Shown: one piece after another, positions 1-10,008 of the stretch | Layout of the letters: each line of letters opens with the position of its first letter | Numbering within the stretch: position 1 is the stretch's first letter | Assembly: GCA_022559985.1 (NCBI GenBank) | Contig: JAFJTR010000001.1 | Span: 186,001 to 250,000 of the forward strand | Source: Parastagonospora avenae f. sp. tritici 18332-5 | Taxonomy: Eukaryota; Ascomycota; Dothideomycetes; Pleosporales; Phaeosphaeriaceae | DNA: 64,000 bases | Direction of reading: 5' to 3' | The notes under the pieces: model-generated | The model's database searches: none | Told to the model about the DNA's origin: nothing | The model's input: the letters and a program-made list of their open reading frames with translations, nothing else | Translations under genes and position numbers: made by a program

Positions 1-743
1 GCTGTGCCGAGTGTCCGTTGTCTATGGAGGCGAACCCTAGAGGCCGAGAGTGGCCCAGCGAAGATGGCTGAGGCATCCATGGGCCCAAAACACTTCCACC
101 CCGCCAAGCGGACCACTGATATTTCGGCTGCGAGCCTGAGGCCGGTAGAAACACATGCAGGCACAGATGCCTTGGCGAATAAGGACAAGGGCCTGATCTG
201 TGGAAGCTGAAGATCCGTTCGCAGAAGTGCGACTGTGCATCAACGTGCGCTACACATGCCGGCCGGAAACCAGTCCTTGAACCAGGCGGATAAACACTGG
301 CCGCATCTCGAAGACGTCTGCGCACGTTTTACCTCTTCGCGGCCAATGGCGTTGCTGTCGCATCTCTCGGATCGGTGGTTTACTATGAGCCGGCGGTCAC
401 CCCAAGGCTGTAAACGAAATTTGTGGTGCGCCGTGAATGCAGGAGTCAGGTCGGGGCTAAGAGCTTGAATTACAACAATATCAACTATCGGTCCGCGCTT
501 TCGCCATCGACTACACATTAGTGTACTACTGATGTCCTCTTGAGATCTGCCCGATGCTTATGTCGCACAAACAATACACAGGCCTCTTTGTCCATCTGAC
601 CACATGGTCCTAATATATATCCACGCTATGCAATCTCGTTTTTACACAAATCGTCCAAGCACAAGCTACTAGGTCTTGCCATCGTCTACAAGACCAACTG
701 TACAGCATCATCGAAGCCGTGTGCAGTGATCTCGTCCATAAAC
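1..743. other. Region 3' of SSD1 at left window edge, no gene recognised
   Basis: The stretch lies downstream of the SSD1 stop codon and runs to the window edge. Short open frames exist on both strands (for example 4-210 plus and 240-518 minus) but none has a recognisable motif, plausible splice structure or codon pattern that sets it apart from chance. It probably holds the SSD1 3' UTR and part of the next intergenic region. Confidence 0.5.
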
Positions 744-3700
744 TTAAAGAGCATACGGGTTGAGCGATCGGATAGTCAGGCACCTGCAGGCTGTGTTAGT
801 AGGTTATATAAATGTAGGAGCATATTGACTTACGGAGGGCTCTTGGTCAGATCCGTCTTAAGGATGACTGGCACACGTGTCATCTCACGCACATCCTGGA
901 TATAGTCGCCATTCTGCTCACGCAGGGTAAACCAGCTTAGGTACTTCTCCTTGCTGGAAAGCTTGGCCTCGGGAGCCTCGCTAATGCTCTTGGTGAGCTT
1001 CGAGTCAGAGTTGACGCGGTGGGGACCTTGGCCTGGAAGCTCGCGCCTAGTTGGCGAAGGTGGCATGCTCTGGGTTGGTCGGTCTGGGTTCAGAGAGACA
1101 CCCGCCATGGTCGAGTTCAAATCGTTCGAGTCATCGTCATCCTCGTCGTCATCGAACAGAGCATCAACGTCAGCGGTGGAGATGGTACCGGTGTCCATCT
1201 GCCTGCGCTGGGCCTCCTCCTGCTCCTTCGCGCGCTGCTTGGCCGCCTCAGCGTCACGCGCCGCCGCCGCCGCATTTGCAGCTCGGACCGAACCATGCTT
1301 CGGCCTCTCGTCCTCAGGTACGTATGCAGAGGACGGGACACCCTTCTCCCAGTAGAGTTCGAGCACGCGAGTGTTCTTGTCGAACTCGGCCTTCTTGAGA
1401 GGAAGCTGGTCGCAGTGGACGCGCTTCTCGAAGCCCCACTCAGGAATAAGAACATCGAAAGCGGATTCGTAGACGCAAAGGACGATACCCTCACTAATGA
1501 GCTCGCCACCCTGCTCCTTGGCGACCTTGTCCATCTTACGACAAGCCTCGATGTGCACGCTCTGCTCCTGAGCAGCATGGGCAGAGTCCTTCTTGGTGTT
1601 GCACATCTCGGCGGTCTTGGCCAGAGCCTCAATATCCTCAGTGAACTCGACTGCGCCGTCGGACAAAGCTACCTCAAGTTGGCGATGAACAATGATATCG
1701 GCGTAGCGGCGCGAGGGGTTGGTGAAATGGGTGTAAAGAGGCAAGTTCAAGGCGTAGTGGGGGTACTGGTCCTCTGGAAGCTTGCCAGCAACAAAGTACT
1801 TCGCACGGGGCATCGACTTGATCACAAGAGTCTCCATACCCTTTCGGATGTCATCGTCTTCGACCTGGAACAGACTGTTCTGCAGCGATCCACTGCTCTC
1901 GGTGTCGATCTGGTAGCCAATGGCGCCCATGCGGTCGGCGATGGTTGTCAAGCGGCGAGGGTTGGGGAATTGCTGACGACGTAAAAGTGCCTTTTCAGGA
2001 AGAGCCGCTGCGAGCTTCTTGGCGACAAAAGCGTTGGCAATGTGGCTCAGCTCCTCGATACACTCGTGAGCGGGAGAAGAGTCGAATATGTTCTGCTCGA
2101 CCGGGACGTTCTCATCGTCGAGTTGGTACATAAGGCGAAGGGAAGGAGCGTCCTCAGTACGTCCGCCGAAGCGGGCCTGGCGAAGCTTCTGTGCAATGTG
2201 ATGAAGCGTCTTGATGTCCTTAGCACGGGCCGCGTTGACCTGGGCCTCTCCTCCGTTAATAACGGAATCGACCTCGTCGTACGTCAGCTTTCCAGAGCTC
2301 TTGATCACAGCCTTGCCGACCCAGGTCTCATCTTCAGAAATGCGGCCCGTCTTGGGGTCAACCTTGAAGACAACACTGACGGTGTAGCGGTCCTCGCCGG
2401 GGTTTAGACAGCAGATGTCGTTAGACAACCTAGGAGGAAGCATGTTCACAGTACGGTTCATGAGGTAAACAGCGGTACCACGCTTCTTGGCCTCACGATC
2501 GACAAGCGAGTTGGCCTTGATGAAGTGCGCCACATCAGCAACGTGAATGCCGATTTCAACATGGCCATCATCAAGGTCCTTGAAGTGGATGGCATCGTCA
2601 AGCTCTTTGCTGCCGTTGGGGTCAATGGTGAAGGTCTCTTCGCTTCGGAAGTCGCGGCGGTTCTCCAGCGCGGTCTCACCATCGTTGGCGACAGACCAGT
2701 CCTCAAACCCGACGTTCTTGATGACGGCGTCCGAGAAGTCGTCCGGACCAAAGTTGTTGTCGCGTAGGAGAGCATCGGTTTCCACCTTAAGTTCACCCAT
2801 GACTCCAAGCTGCTCAACAAGGGTGCCGAAAGGATGCAGCGAGGTGATGGGCCATCGTTTGATGCATGCTACAAAGATGCGGTCGGCATAATCCTGGTGC
2901 TTCTCAACGAAGTCCCTTGGTGCCTGCTCGGTTGGAATGGCGATCAAAGGCACACGCTTATCGGTTGGCTTGAACCAAACAATCTTTGGCTTGTCCTGGC
3001 GCTCTGGCTGCGGACGACCAGAGTTTCCTTCGCGGGCCTGTCGCTCAGCCTCCTGCTTCTCCTTGGTGGCCGCGCTGCTGGGACGCAAGAGTCCGAGGGA
3101 ACCAGAGAACATCTGTCCGGCAACACGCTCGATGACGGCAACGATGTGGCCGGCGTACAGCGGCTTCTGCTCGTCATTGATCTCTTCCTCTTCCATGAGA
3201 AGCAGGCTCTGTCCCTCGACTTCGACATCGTCGTTCTTCTTCTGCGTAGGGCGCTGGCGAAGACTGCCACGTCGGCGGATGCCACCCTCGTTGGAGGACT
3301 CGGGTTGGGTGGTGGCGTCGTTCACAGCGATACTACCGCCGCGAGGATCGGCATTGTCCTTCCTCTTCTTCTTCTCTTCCTTCTCACGTTTCTGACCCCA
3401 CACCTCATCGACGTCGAGCAGCTCAACAGCAACCAAGTCGCCCTCGAGAGCTCGGTTCCTGTCCTTACTACCACAAATGAAGATGTCAGCATCCAAGTCA
3501 GTAGTGGTAACGTAAGCATCGCTACGGTTCTTCTTGTTCACACGAAGGACACCGGCAACGAGCTGACCATCGCCAAGTAGGGCAGGCAACGTCGCCTGGG
3601 GAAGGTAAGGAGTGAATAGGGTCTTGCGCTGCTGCTGGTTTCCCTGCTGCATTCCCATCTGGGGCTGAGCATGCTGGCTGTTTCCAAGACCTCCCATGCC

Positions 3701-4968
3701 GCCACCCATCTGAGCAGCCTGGAGCGCCTGCAGGTGTGCAATCTGCATCGGGTTGAGACCCTGAGCGCCGAACATCTGCTGCTGGAGCAGGAGCTGCGCC
3801 TGCTGGTTCTGCATCATCTGATTCTGACCGCCATACTGGAAGTTGCCAAGAGAGCCAACCGACTGGTTCACAGACCCGCGAGTGCGGTGACCAGGTTGGA
3901 AAGGAGGGGCGTTGGCGGTTTGGTTCATGTTAAAGTTGCCCATGTTCTGGGACTGGGTTTCCTGGCTAGGCTGTTGCTGGGTGTTGTTTTGGGGTTGCCT
4001 CCAGTTGCCCTCAAAGTTGCGAGACGCTGCGCGGCCATGCCCTTGGCTACCACGGCGCTGGAAGTCGGACTGGCCAGACTGATTGGTGTTGTTATTGGTG
4101 TTGGTGGCTGTAGGAGGGGCAGTGGTGCTCGCCTCACTGCTCGCAGCCGGGAAGGAAAAAGCAGGGCCACCTCGGCCAGCGCTTCCACCGCCACGGCCAA
4201 CAGCCATACTCTGGCTGCGACCATGGCCACCACGGCCGCCCCGCGAGCCTCCATCGGCAGAGGCGCTGTTGCCACTGGGGCTCGCATCGCGGTTGGAGCT
4301 TCCGCTGGCTCCGGGAAGGGGGAACTGGAAGCCAGAAGTCTTTCTCTTCTGTTCAGCTAGTTCGGCCGCCTTCTTAGCATCTGCAAGAGCTAACGAGTGT
4401 CGTCGAGTGTGTCCCGAGCCGGCGCCACCACCACCTCGGCCACGAGGGTTGACGTTCTCTCGTCCCTGAGTGCCTTGCGGTGCGCTGAACTCACCGAAGC
4501 CAGACGTGCCGGAGGAAGGCGCAGCGGGAGCACCACCTAGGCCAACATTGGGAAGGGCGGACTGGTTGCGACGGTGCGCACCAGGCTGAGCAGGAGCATT
4601 CATCGGGACGGCAAGGTGCGGCTGAGCCATTGGCTGTGGGAACTGGAAGTTGTTTGATGCAGCATTGGGCATCTGGCCCTGCATCTGGAAGTTGCCGAGA
4701 TGCTGCTGCGGCTGAATCATGCCCATGTTGACATATTGCTGGTGTGTTGCAGCGATTTGCTGCTGTTGCTGTTGTAAGACCTCGATTTGTTGTGCGATGG
4801 CGAGTTGTTCCACTGTTGGAGCTGCGTCAGCGTGTGCTCTCACATGATGAGATGAAGATACGTACTCATCAGCGGAGTCAGCTCAGACGGACTGCGACGG
4901 TGCGCAATGTGCAGACGACGACCGGCAGGGCCCATGGGACCTTGCTGGCCTGGTTGCTGCTGGTCCAT
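744..4968 (-). CDS. SSD1: Ssd1-type RNA-binding translational repressor (RNB/RNase II fold)
   Basis: Three exons on the minus strand: 4968-4866, 4812-834 and 783-744, giving 1,373 residues. The intron at 4865-4813 starts GTACGT and the one at 833-784 starts GTAAGT with a CTAAC branch site. The first exon encodes MDQQQPGQQG and a HRRSPSEL motif, and the 13-codon last exon restores the usual Ssd1 C-terminus (CLTIRSLNPYAL). The N-terminal ~430 residues are Q/N/G-rich and disordered, with a RRHSLALADAKKAAELAEQK-type phosphosite segment; cold-shock domains begin near residue 430 and the RNB domain covers roughly 760-1,070. Family knowledge: Ssd1 is a Cbk1/NDR-kinase-regulated repressor of cell-wall mRNAs and not an active nuclease. 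Consistent with that, the RNB metal motif reads IDPNGSKELDDA, with Glu where active enzymes have the second Asp. The ATG at 4968 is the first in frame. Confidence 0.95.
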
Positions 4969-6872
4969 TGTGAAGTGTGCTGCAGGGCGCGGCTGTTCTG
5001 CAATGGCTGTACGCGGAGGCGACGGTCGAAACTGTCAGCGGGGTTGTGATGTTGTCAAAAAAGTGTTGACGGTATCTAAGGGGCGTTAGTAAAGTATTTC
5101 TAGTGCTGATGAGAAATGAAAGTGAGGTGAACGGCGAAGCGTGAAGGCCCGGGGCGGGGATATGGTGGTTGGTGTTGGTGCAGCTCTGGACCGCGCGGGG
5201 AACAGATATGCACTTACGCTGCTATCGAGACAGTGGGCACGGATGAAGGCAATGTTCTCCGAAATGGATGCTGAGGAACGGGATGCTCTGCAAGTGATTG
5301 GCAGAGGTGCTGTTTGTGGTAATGGGCGATGTCTGGTCGACGGGAGTCCGAGTCTGGAGGGGATAAGGATTGGGGCTGCAGGGGCGGGTGTCGAGCAGTT
5401 CAAGGAGTGCAGTTTCCCTGTTGGGCTGTAATTGTTGCAAGAGCAGCAAAAAGCGGGCGGAGAGAGCGCGGTGAAAGGGCAGCGATCGAACGCAGAGGGA
5501 AGGAGGGTAGGGTATGGGGAGGAGCGGTCGGGTGAAGTCAGAGTGCGTAGATGCGTAGGTAGTGCGGGTGGTGAGGCCCAAGCTTGTGCTGCAGCTAAAT
5601 CCGCTCGTGCAAGCTTCCAGTCCGCAAACGAGACGGTACGTCACCTGCACCAACTGCCCAGCAGCAACAATATTGGATGGACGGGGAGGGGAGCTAGCGC
5701 GTGCGGGACTCAGGCAGTTGCGGGTATGCTAACTGCTATAAATGCTGCCAGAAACATGGGAGCAGACGTGCTGGGCGGGCTTGCGTCTCAGTGGACGGAG
5801 GTGAAGCACCACGTTTTGCTCTTCGCGTTTCATGCAACTCGCTTCCTCACGAACGCCGAGGGATGCACACGAGGGCGGACACTACAGAATCGCGCCAAAC
5901 CTGGTCCTGGTGCTGCCGTGCTCGAGCAGGGTTGTGCTGATTGCGAAGTGGGCTAGCCCGCGTTGGGCTGCCAACCTGGTCCTGGTGCTGTGAACACAAT
6001 GCCTCAAAGAAAGTTCAGATACGGCATTCTGTGAGCATCGGACGGAAAGAGACGCCGCTCGTCAGCAAGACCTATCCTCATTGTCCCCGCCGCTGCTTGC
6101 ACCGAGGCCCCGTGGCATCTTCAGCAGCAGCTAGGTTCCAAGTGGAGTCGCCGTTACAGCTCGTCAAGTACACGACGACTAGTCCAACCCTCCGGTAGCC
6201 TGTGGCAGAAACCAGGCGTGACAAAACTTTATTGGAATTCTGCGCCGCAGCCTGAGTTTATCCCCAGGACACGAGGCAGCTATTTCTAGCAGAGGGAAGT
6301 CTCAGGACGATGAATCGAGGTCTTGAGGCTTGGCAGCAACGCCCCTGCACTGCAGCTCTCCCATGGCACATCACTTAATGATCAGGATCTTTTCAAATAA
6401 GAGCCTCGGAAGTCTCAAGTCGCGTCCTTCCAGGCTCGCAAGCTGCCAAACTAGAATTCATCGACATCCGTCTCCGCTAAATCGCATCAGCTCCACCATG
6501 CTTACGTCTGGGGGCTTCTGGGCGCGTCTCTCTGCATGTGAGACGACGTTGTACCGGACATACATGTGTAGATCCATTGCATTCGATACCGGCTCCCTTG
6601 CATCGCATGCACGTACAATGATGATGCCCGCCAGCCCATGCACGTGACGGCAGGCGCGAAAGGCGTTGTGGGTGCGAGTGCCAGTGACCAGCTGTGGCAC
6701 AGCAGGTCGCGAAAGTGAATTGACTTTGACCAGGGTATGCGTTCTCACGTGACGATAGCGCTGGCGGCCGTGCCCTCGGAATCTTTAGCGGCTTTGACGC
6801 GCTCACCACCACCAGCCATGCCAATTCCACACCCGCACCGCCTGTCCTAAATCCTCACTTTTGGTGACCACA
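4969..6872. promoter_or_regulatory. Shared divergent upstream region of SSD1 and GLE1
   Basis: About 1.9 kb separate the divergent SSD1 and GLE1 start codons, long for this window, so an extended SSD1 5' leader or additional untranslated exons are possible. Nothing coding is recognised. An 18-bp phrase ending in ctggtcctggtgctg occurs twice, near 5,898 and 5,970. Two CACGTG E-box motifs, both followed by AC, lie at 6641-6646 and 6746-6751, about 230 and 125 bases before the GLE1 start. Confidence 0.5.
6641..6751. promoter_or_regulatory. Pair of CACGTG E-boxes upstream of GLE1
   Basis: CACGTGAC is present at 6641-6648 and again at 6746-6753. This is the core bound by basic helix-loop-helix factors such as Cbf1 or Pho4 in yeasts. 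Two identical 8-mers within 110 bases close to a start codon suggest a real control site, but which factor binds here is unknown. Confidence 0.35.
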
Positions 6873-8573
6873 ATGCCCGCCAGATCGGGCACGTCATCTT
6901 CCAGCATGAACACGGCAGCTTCATTCACTTCCAGCTTTCTGGACGGCGGTTCTCCATCACGCCAATCGCCCAGCAGAAAGTCGTCCCATAGGCCTCAGAG
7001 GTCCATTGTTCGTGATCCATACGACAGCCCCGGACGGCAGCTCGCACTTGAATTCAATCTGCGCCTCAGCATCTCAGATCGCGACTTCAACGAGCGTCTG
7101 GACCAAGCAGCCGCCGAGCGCGCCAGGCTCCATGAAGAGCAAATCGCAAAAGCTGCCGAGGAGCACAAAAGGGTTCTCGAAAGCGCCCAGCTGGAGGTGC
7201 AGAGAATTACACTAGAAGAAGAGCGCGCACAAGCTCGGAGACTGGAAGCGCAACACCAGGAAATCGAACGACTCAAGCGCGAAAAGGCCCAGCAAGAAGC
7301 CGAGGCTCAGCGGAGGGCGCTGGAGGCCAAACAGCGCGAGGCCGAGGCAGCGCGACAGGCTCAGGAACACCAAAGACAGCTCGAGGCAGCAGAGGCACGG
7401 ATCAAGGCTCAGCAGGAGCAGGACGCCGCGGCCGAGAGGCAGAAGAAGGAGAAGGAAGAGGCGGATCGCAAGGCAAAGGAGGCGCAAGACGCGGCGGGAA
7501 GGGCGCAAGCACAGCAGACGCCCCAGATCCAAGCACCGCAGGCCACCCAGGTCGCGGCTCCCACTGCTGCACCTGCACCAGCTGCTACAGCAGCACCCTC
7601 ATCGAGCTCGCGAGCGACCACAACCAACGTCAATCAGATCCATGCTAAATATCTGGAGCTTCACACCCGTATGAAGCAATTCCGAATCGCATTCGCAAAC
7701 GAGCACAAGCAGACAAATAACCCTCTCAAAGCGAAGGTGGGCGACACCCGACGCAACATCCGCCTGAGGCTCGGCCAGATCAACACCGACCGCAAGGCCA
7801 GCGTGGCTGCTATCAAGAGGCTGCGCGAGGACTCGTTCAACGTTGCGCTGAGCACCCCGGGACCCATGATTGACATCCGTCCTTTCATCATATCGCACGA
7901 GATACCGCCGCTTGCGAACGAAGAAGAGGCAAAATACCCAGCCTTCCTCCTCTACATGTGGATATGTTTCGAAAAGTCTGTCTTGAAGCAGTTTGACAAA
8001 GAGGCGGCAGGCTCGGACGGTCGTACCATCCAAGAGATTGGTCTTATCGCTGCGAGTCTCCTTGCCGACCAGCGATACATGTGGAAAGGCATCCCACTCA
8101 CCGACATCGTCCTCGCGAAGCTACACCGCGTCTGCCCAATCCTCTTCGGCGTCCATGGCAGGATGGACACTGCTGAAGGCCGCATTCGTCTCGGCTGGAT
8201 CAAGAGCTCTGACTCTGAAGGTGAATACAGTCAGCGTATGCGTGGCTTCGGTGCCGGGTTTGCTGCTCTATCTCTGCGCTCGTTCAACGCCAAAGCGCCT
8301 GCTGTGCCAATGTCCGACTACTGGCGCGCGATTGCGTCAATTTGCAACACACCCACCGAAGATCTCTGGCCGGGACACTTTTCCCTCATCCACGGCTTAA
8401 CCAAGGATTATTACAAGAAGTTCCTCACTTTTTACGGCGCTCCGGCGCGAGCTGTCCTGCGTCGTGCGACCATTGATCTCCCTGCCCGAGCGCCACCAAG
8501 GTGCAAGGATGCGGCGGGCACAGTGGCCGTGCTGCCCTTGGGCTGGGAGAAGGACGGTATCAACTTGAACTAA
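6873..8573 (+). CDS. GLE1: mRNA export factor Gle1 (nucleoporin)
   Basis: Single-exon gene of 566 residues. I start at the ATG at 6873; the frame is open a few codons upstream but only through a TTG and GTG. Residues ~1-60 are Ser-rich; residues ~75-225 form a long charged coiled coil (runs of EEERAQARRLEAQ and KEKEEADRKAKEAQ type); a Pro/Ala/Gln linker follows; the Gle1-like domain spans ~250-545, with recognisable segments LRLGQINTDR, YPAFLLYMWICFEKS, PILFGVHG and PMSDYWRAIA. In the family, Gle1 sits on the cytoplasmic face of the nuclear pore and, with inositol hexakisphosphate, activates the DEAD-box ATPase Dbp5 to release exported mRNPs. The domain order and length agree with fungal Gle1. 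Divergent from SSD1. Confidence 0.93.
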   Translation: MPARSGTSSSSMNTAASFTSSFLDGGSPSRQSPSRKSSHRPQRSIVRDPYDSPGRQLALEFNLRLSISDRDFNERLDQAAAERARLHEEQIAKAAEEHKRVLESAQLEVQRITLEEERAQARRLEAQHQEIERLKREKAQQEAEAQRRALEAKQREAEAARQAQEHQRQLEAAEARIKAQQEQDAAAERQKKEKEEADRKAKEAQDAAGRAQAQQTPQIQAPQATQVAAPTAAPAPAATAAPSSSSRATTTNVNQIHAKYLELHTRMKQFRIAFANEHKQTNNPLKAKVGDTRRNIRLRLGQINTDRKASVAAIKRLREDSFNVALSTPGPMIDIRPFIISHEIPPLANEEEAKYPAFLLYMWICFEKSVLKQFDKEAAGSDGRTIQEIGLIAASLLADQRYMWKGIPLTDIVLAKLHRVCPILFGVHGRMDTAEGRIRLGWIKSSDSEGEYSQRMRGFGAGFAALSLRSFNAKAPAVPMSDYWRAIASICNTPTEDLWPGHFSLIHGLTKDYYKKFLTFYGAPARAVLRRATIDLPARAPPRCKDAAGTVAVLPLGWEKDGINLN

Positions 8574-9039
8574 GAGAAGGAGATGAACGGGAACTAGTTC
8601 CGGGAAAATTTGACACGGCTTGTCAAGTGTCGTCAGCATTTAGGATCACATCTGGGTTGCATCAATCGGCGTTTCTCTCTCTTCTTAACATCAACATGAA
8701 ATGGATGACATGGGTCATACATTACGCACAATGGAATACAAACTTTTTACAGAGGAGCTGGATTCGAACGTGCCCTTTGACATGCTCACGGCACTAGGAA
8801 GAAAACATAAATCTTCAAAGCAAGTTTTATCTCATTCATTCATCTCATTCATTCATGTTATCTCATAGACTACGTTGCACAAAACCTACAGAGGTGTTTC
8901 CAGAGCATCTTACTGATGCCCGTGTATACGTAGACTAAAACTTACCATGCGGGCTAGCGCTTGACGTGATCGGATCCGTCATACCTTCTGGAGTCATAAG
9001 CTTCTTACCGGGTGGGCAAGAGGGAGGGGGAAAGAGCGG
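8574..9039. other. Convergent 3' region of GLE1 and small gene A
   Basis: This 466-base stretch lies between two converging genes and should hold both 3' UTRs. It contains a short iteration of tcattcat units around 8,830-8,860. No coding sequence is seen. Confidence 0.5.
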
Positions 9040-9472
9040 TTAGCGCTTGCGAGCCTTGTTGGGGTTGGACTTGGCCTTCTGTTCAAACCTCTCCTCAGAC
9101 TTCTTAGCGGGCTTGGACATACTCACCTTTGGAGGCTTGATCTCACCGCCAGTGACAGAAGCCTTGAGATGCTTCTTGGTCTGTGCGGCCGTCCACGGCT
9201 CATCAATGGGACACAGGCACCACGCAACCGTCTTGGGCTTGAGCTTCTTCATGGTGGTATCAGCGCAGCTGTTGTTGATCTGAACCTGCAGATTGAAGCG
9301 CTTGGGGTCGTCAGAGGTGATGCCCTGGCAGTCTAGACGGCACGTTCGGTCCGTGTGGATAGGACAGCCTGAGACATAGCAACTATCCAGTTTGTTGTCG
9401 GGGATGATGGGTGAGTTGATGTCGAGGTTGAGGTCTCGACCTGTAGTTTGCTTGATGAAGAGAAGGAAGTCA
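9040..9472 (-). CDS. Small cysteine-containing protein, copy A (5' end unresolved)
   Basis: The minus-strand frame is open from the 96-base G run (C on this strand) down to the TAA at 9042-9040, about 143 codons, without a convincing ATG before the internal one at 9252. It is paralogous to the gene at 12670-13014: shared are DCQ, a (F/Y)N(L/I)QVQ(I/V)N segment, an invariant Cys after it, KxKTxAxC, PWTAxQ and SVTG. Because the homology extends well upstream of codon 9252, that ATG is not the true start. A CTGAC branch-like site and the sequence CATCAAG just after the C run suggest that the C run lies in an intron and the first exon is further upstream; this is inference. I do not recognise the family. 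The tail is Lys/Arg-rich (KKSEERFEQKAKSNPNKARKR-like). It is divergent from the kinase gene at 10009. Confidence 0.55.

Positions 9473-9568
<96 letters not shown>
9473..9568. repeat. Homopolymer of 96 consecutive G
   Basis: Positions 9473-9568 are uninterrupted G on the given strand. It abuts the open frame of small gene A. It could be a true mononucleotide tract, but runs of this length are also produced by two-colour sequencing chemistry or gap filling, so the true length and even the presence of the tract are uncertain. Confidence 0.9.
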
Positions 9569-9569
<1 letters not shown>

Positions 9570-10008
9570 GAGCGGGTATGTTTTGTATGCCGAGGGAGTT
9601 ATTGTGAGCGTGAATCTTCTTTTTCGAACGCTGGTGTTGAAAGGTCGATGGCGGTCAGTCCTTGGAGCCTGGTGTAGCGTGAATGTCTACAATGCACCGA
9701 GAGTCTGCTCTTGCTAAATTGATTGGTGCGCGCGACATACACAATGCATTTACTAAGAGGCCTCAGATAATTTCTTTGACACTGCTGCTTAGTTCCTTTA
9801 CAGTGTGCTAGCTTCCCAATGTGAACCTTTCACCATTTGCGTTGTGGCCGGACAATGAAACACCTCTCACTTCTTGACCTTCTACTCCAATTCCCACAGA
9901 TAACTTCCCCACACCACAATTCGCACACACTACTTTTGCATGTTAAGCGCCACGCATCACGCAACTTTGACAGACCCAAGCATCACCACAACTCCCCCTA
10001 CCACTACC
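9569..10008. promoter_or_regulatory. Divergent upstream region of small gene A and kinase A
   Basis: This region lies between the G run and the kinase A start. It should contain the kinase promoter and probably the missing first exon and promoter of small gene A. The last ~100 bases before the kinase ATG are C/A-rich, as in many fungal 5' leaders. No other gene is seen. Confidence 0.4.

Noticed and set aside
1117..1632. 171-codon minus frame and a 321-codon plus frame (1019-1984) within SSD1
   Set aside because: Both are shadows of the SSD1 coding frame, which carries the RNB domain.
8755..8830. Possible tRNA on minus strand (sequence resembling a B box, GTTCGAATCC)
   Set aside because: The flanking five-base arms do not pair and no A box or acceptor stem is found.
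9448..9717. Plus-strand frame containing ~32 consecutive glycines
   Set aside because: It is just translation of the 96-G run and has no protein-like flanks.
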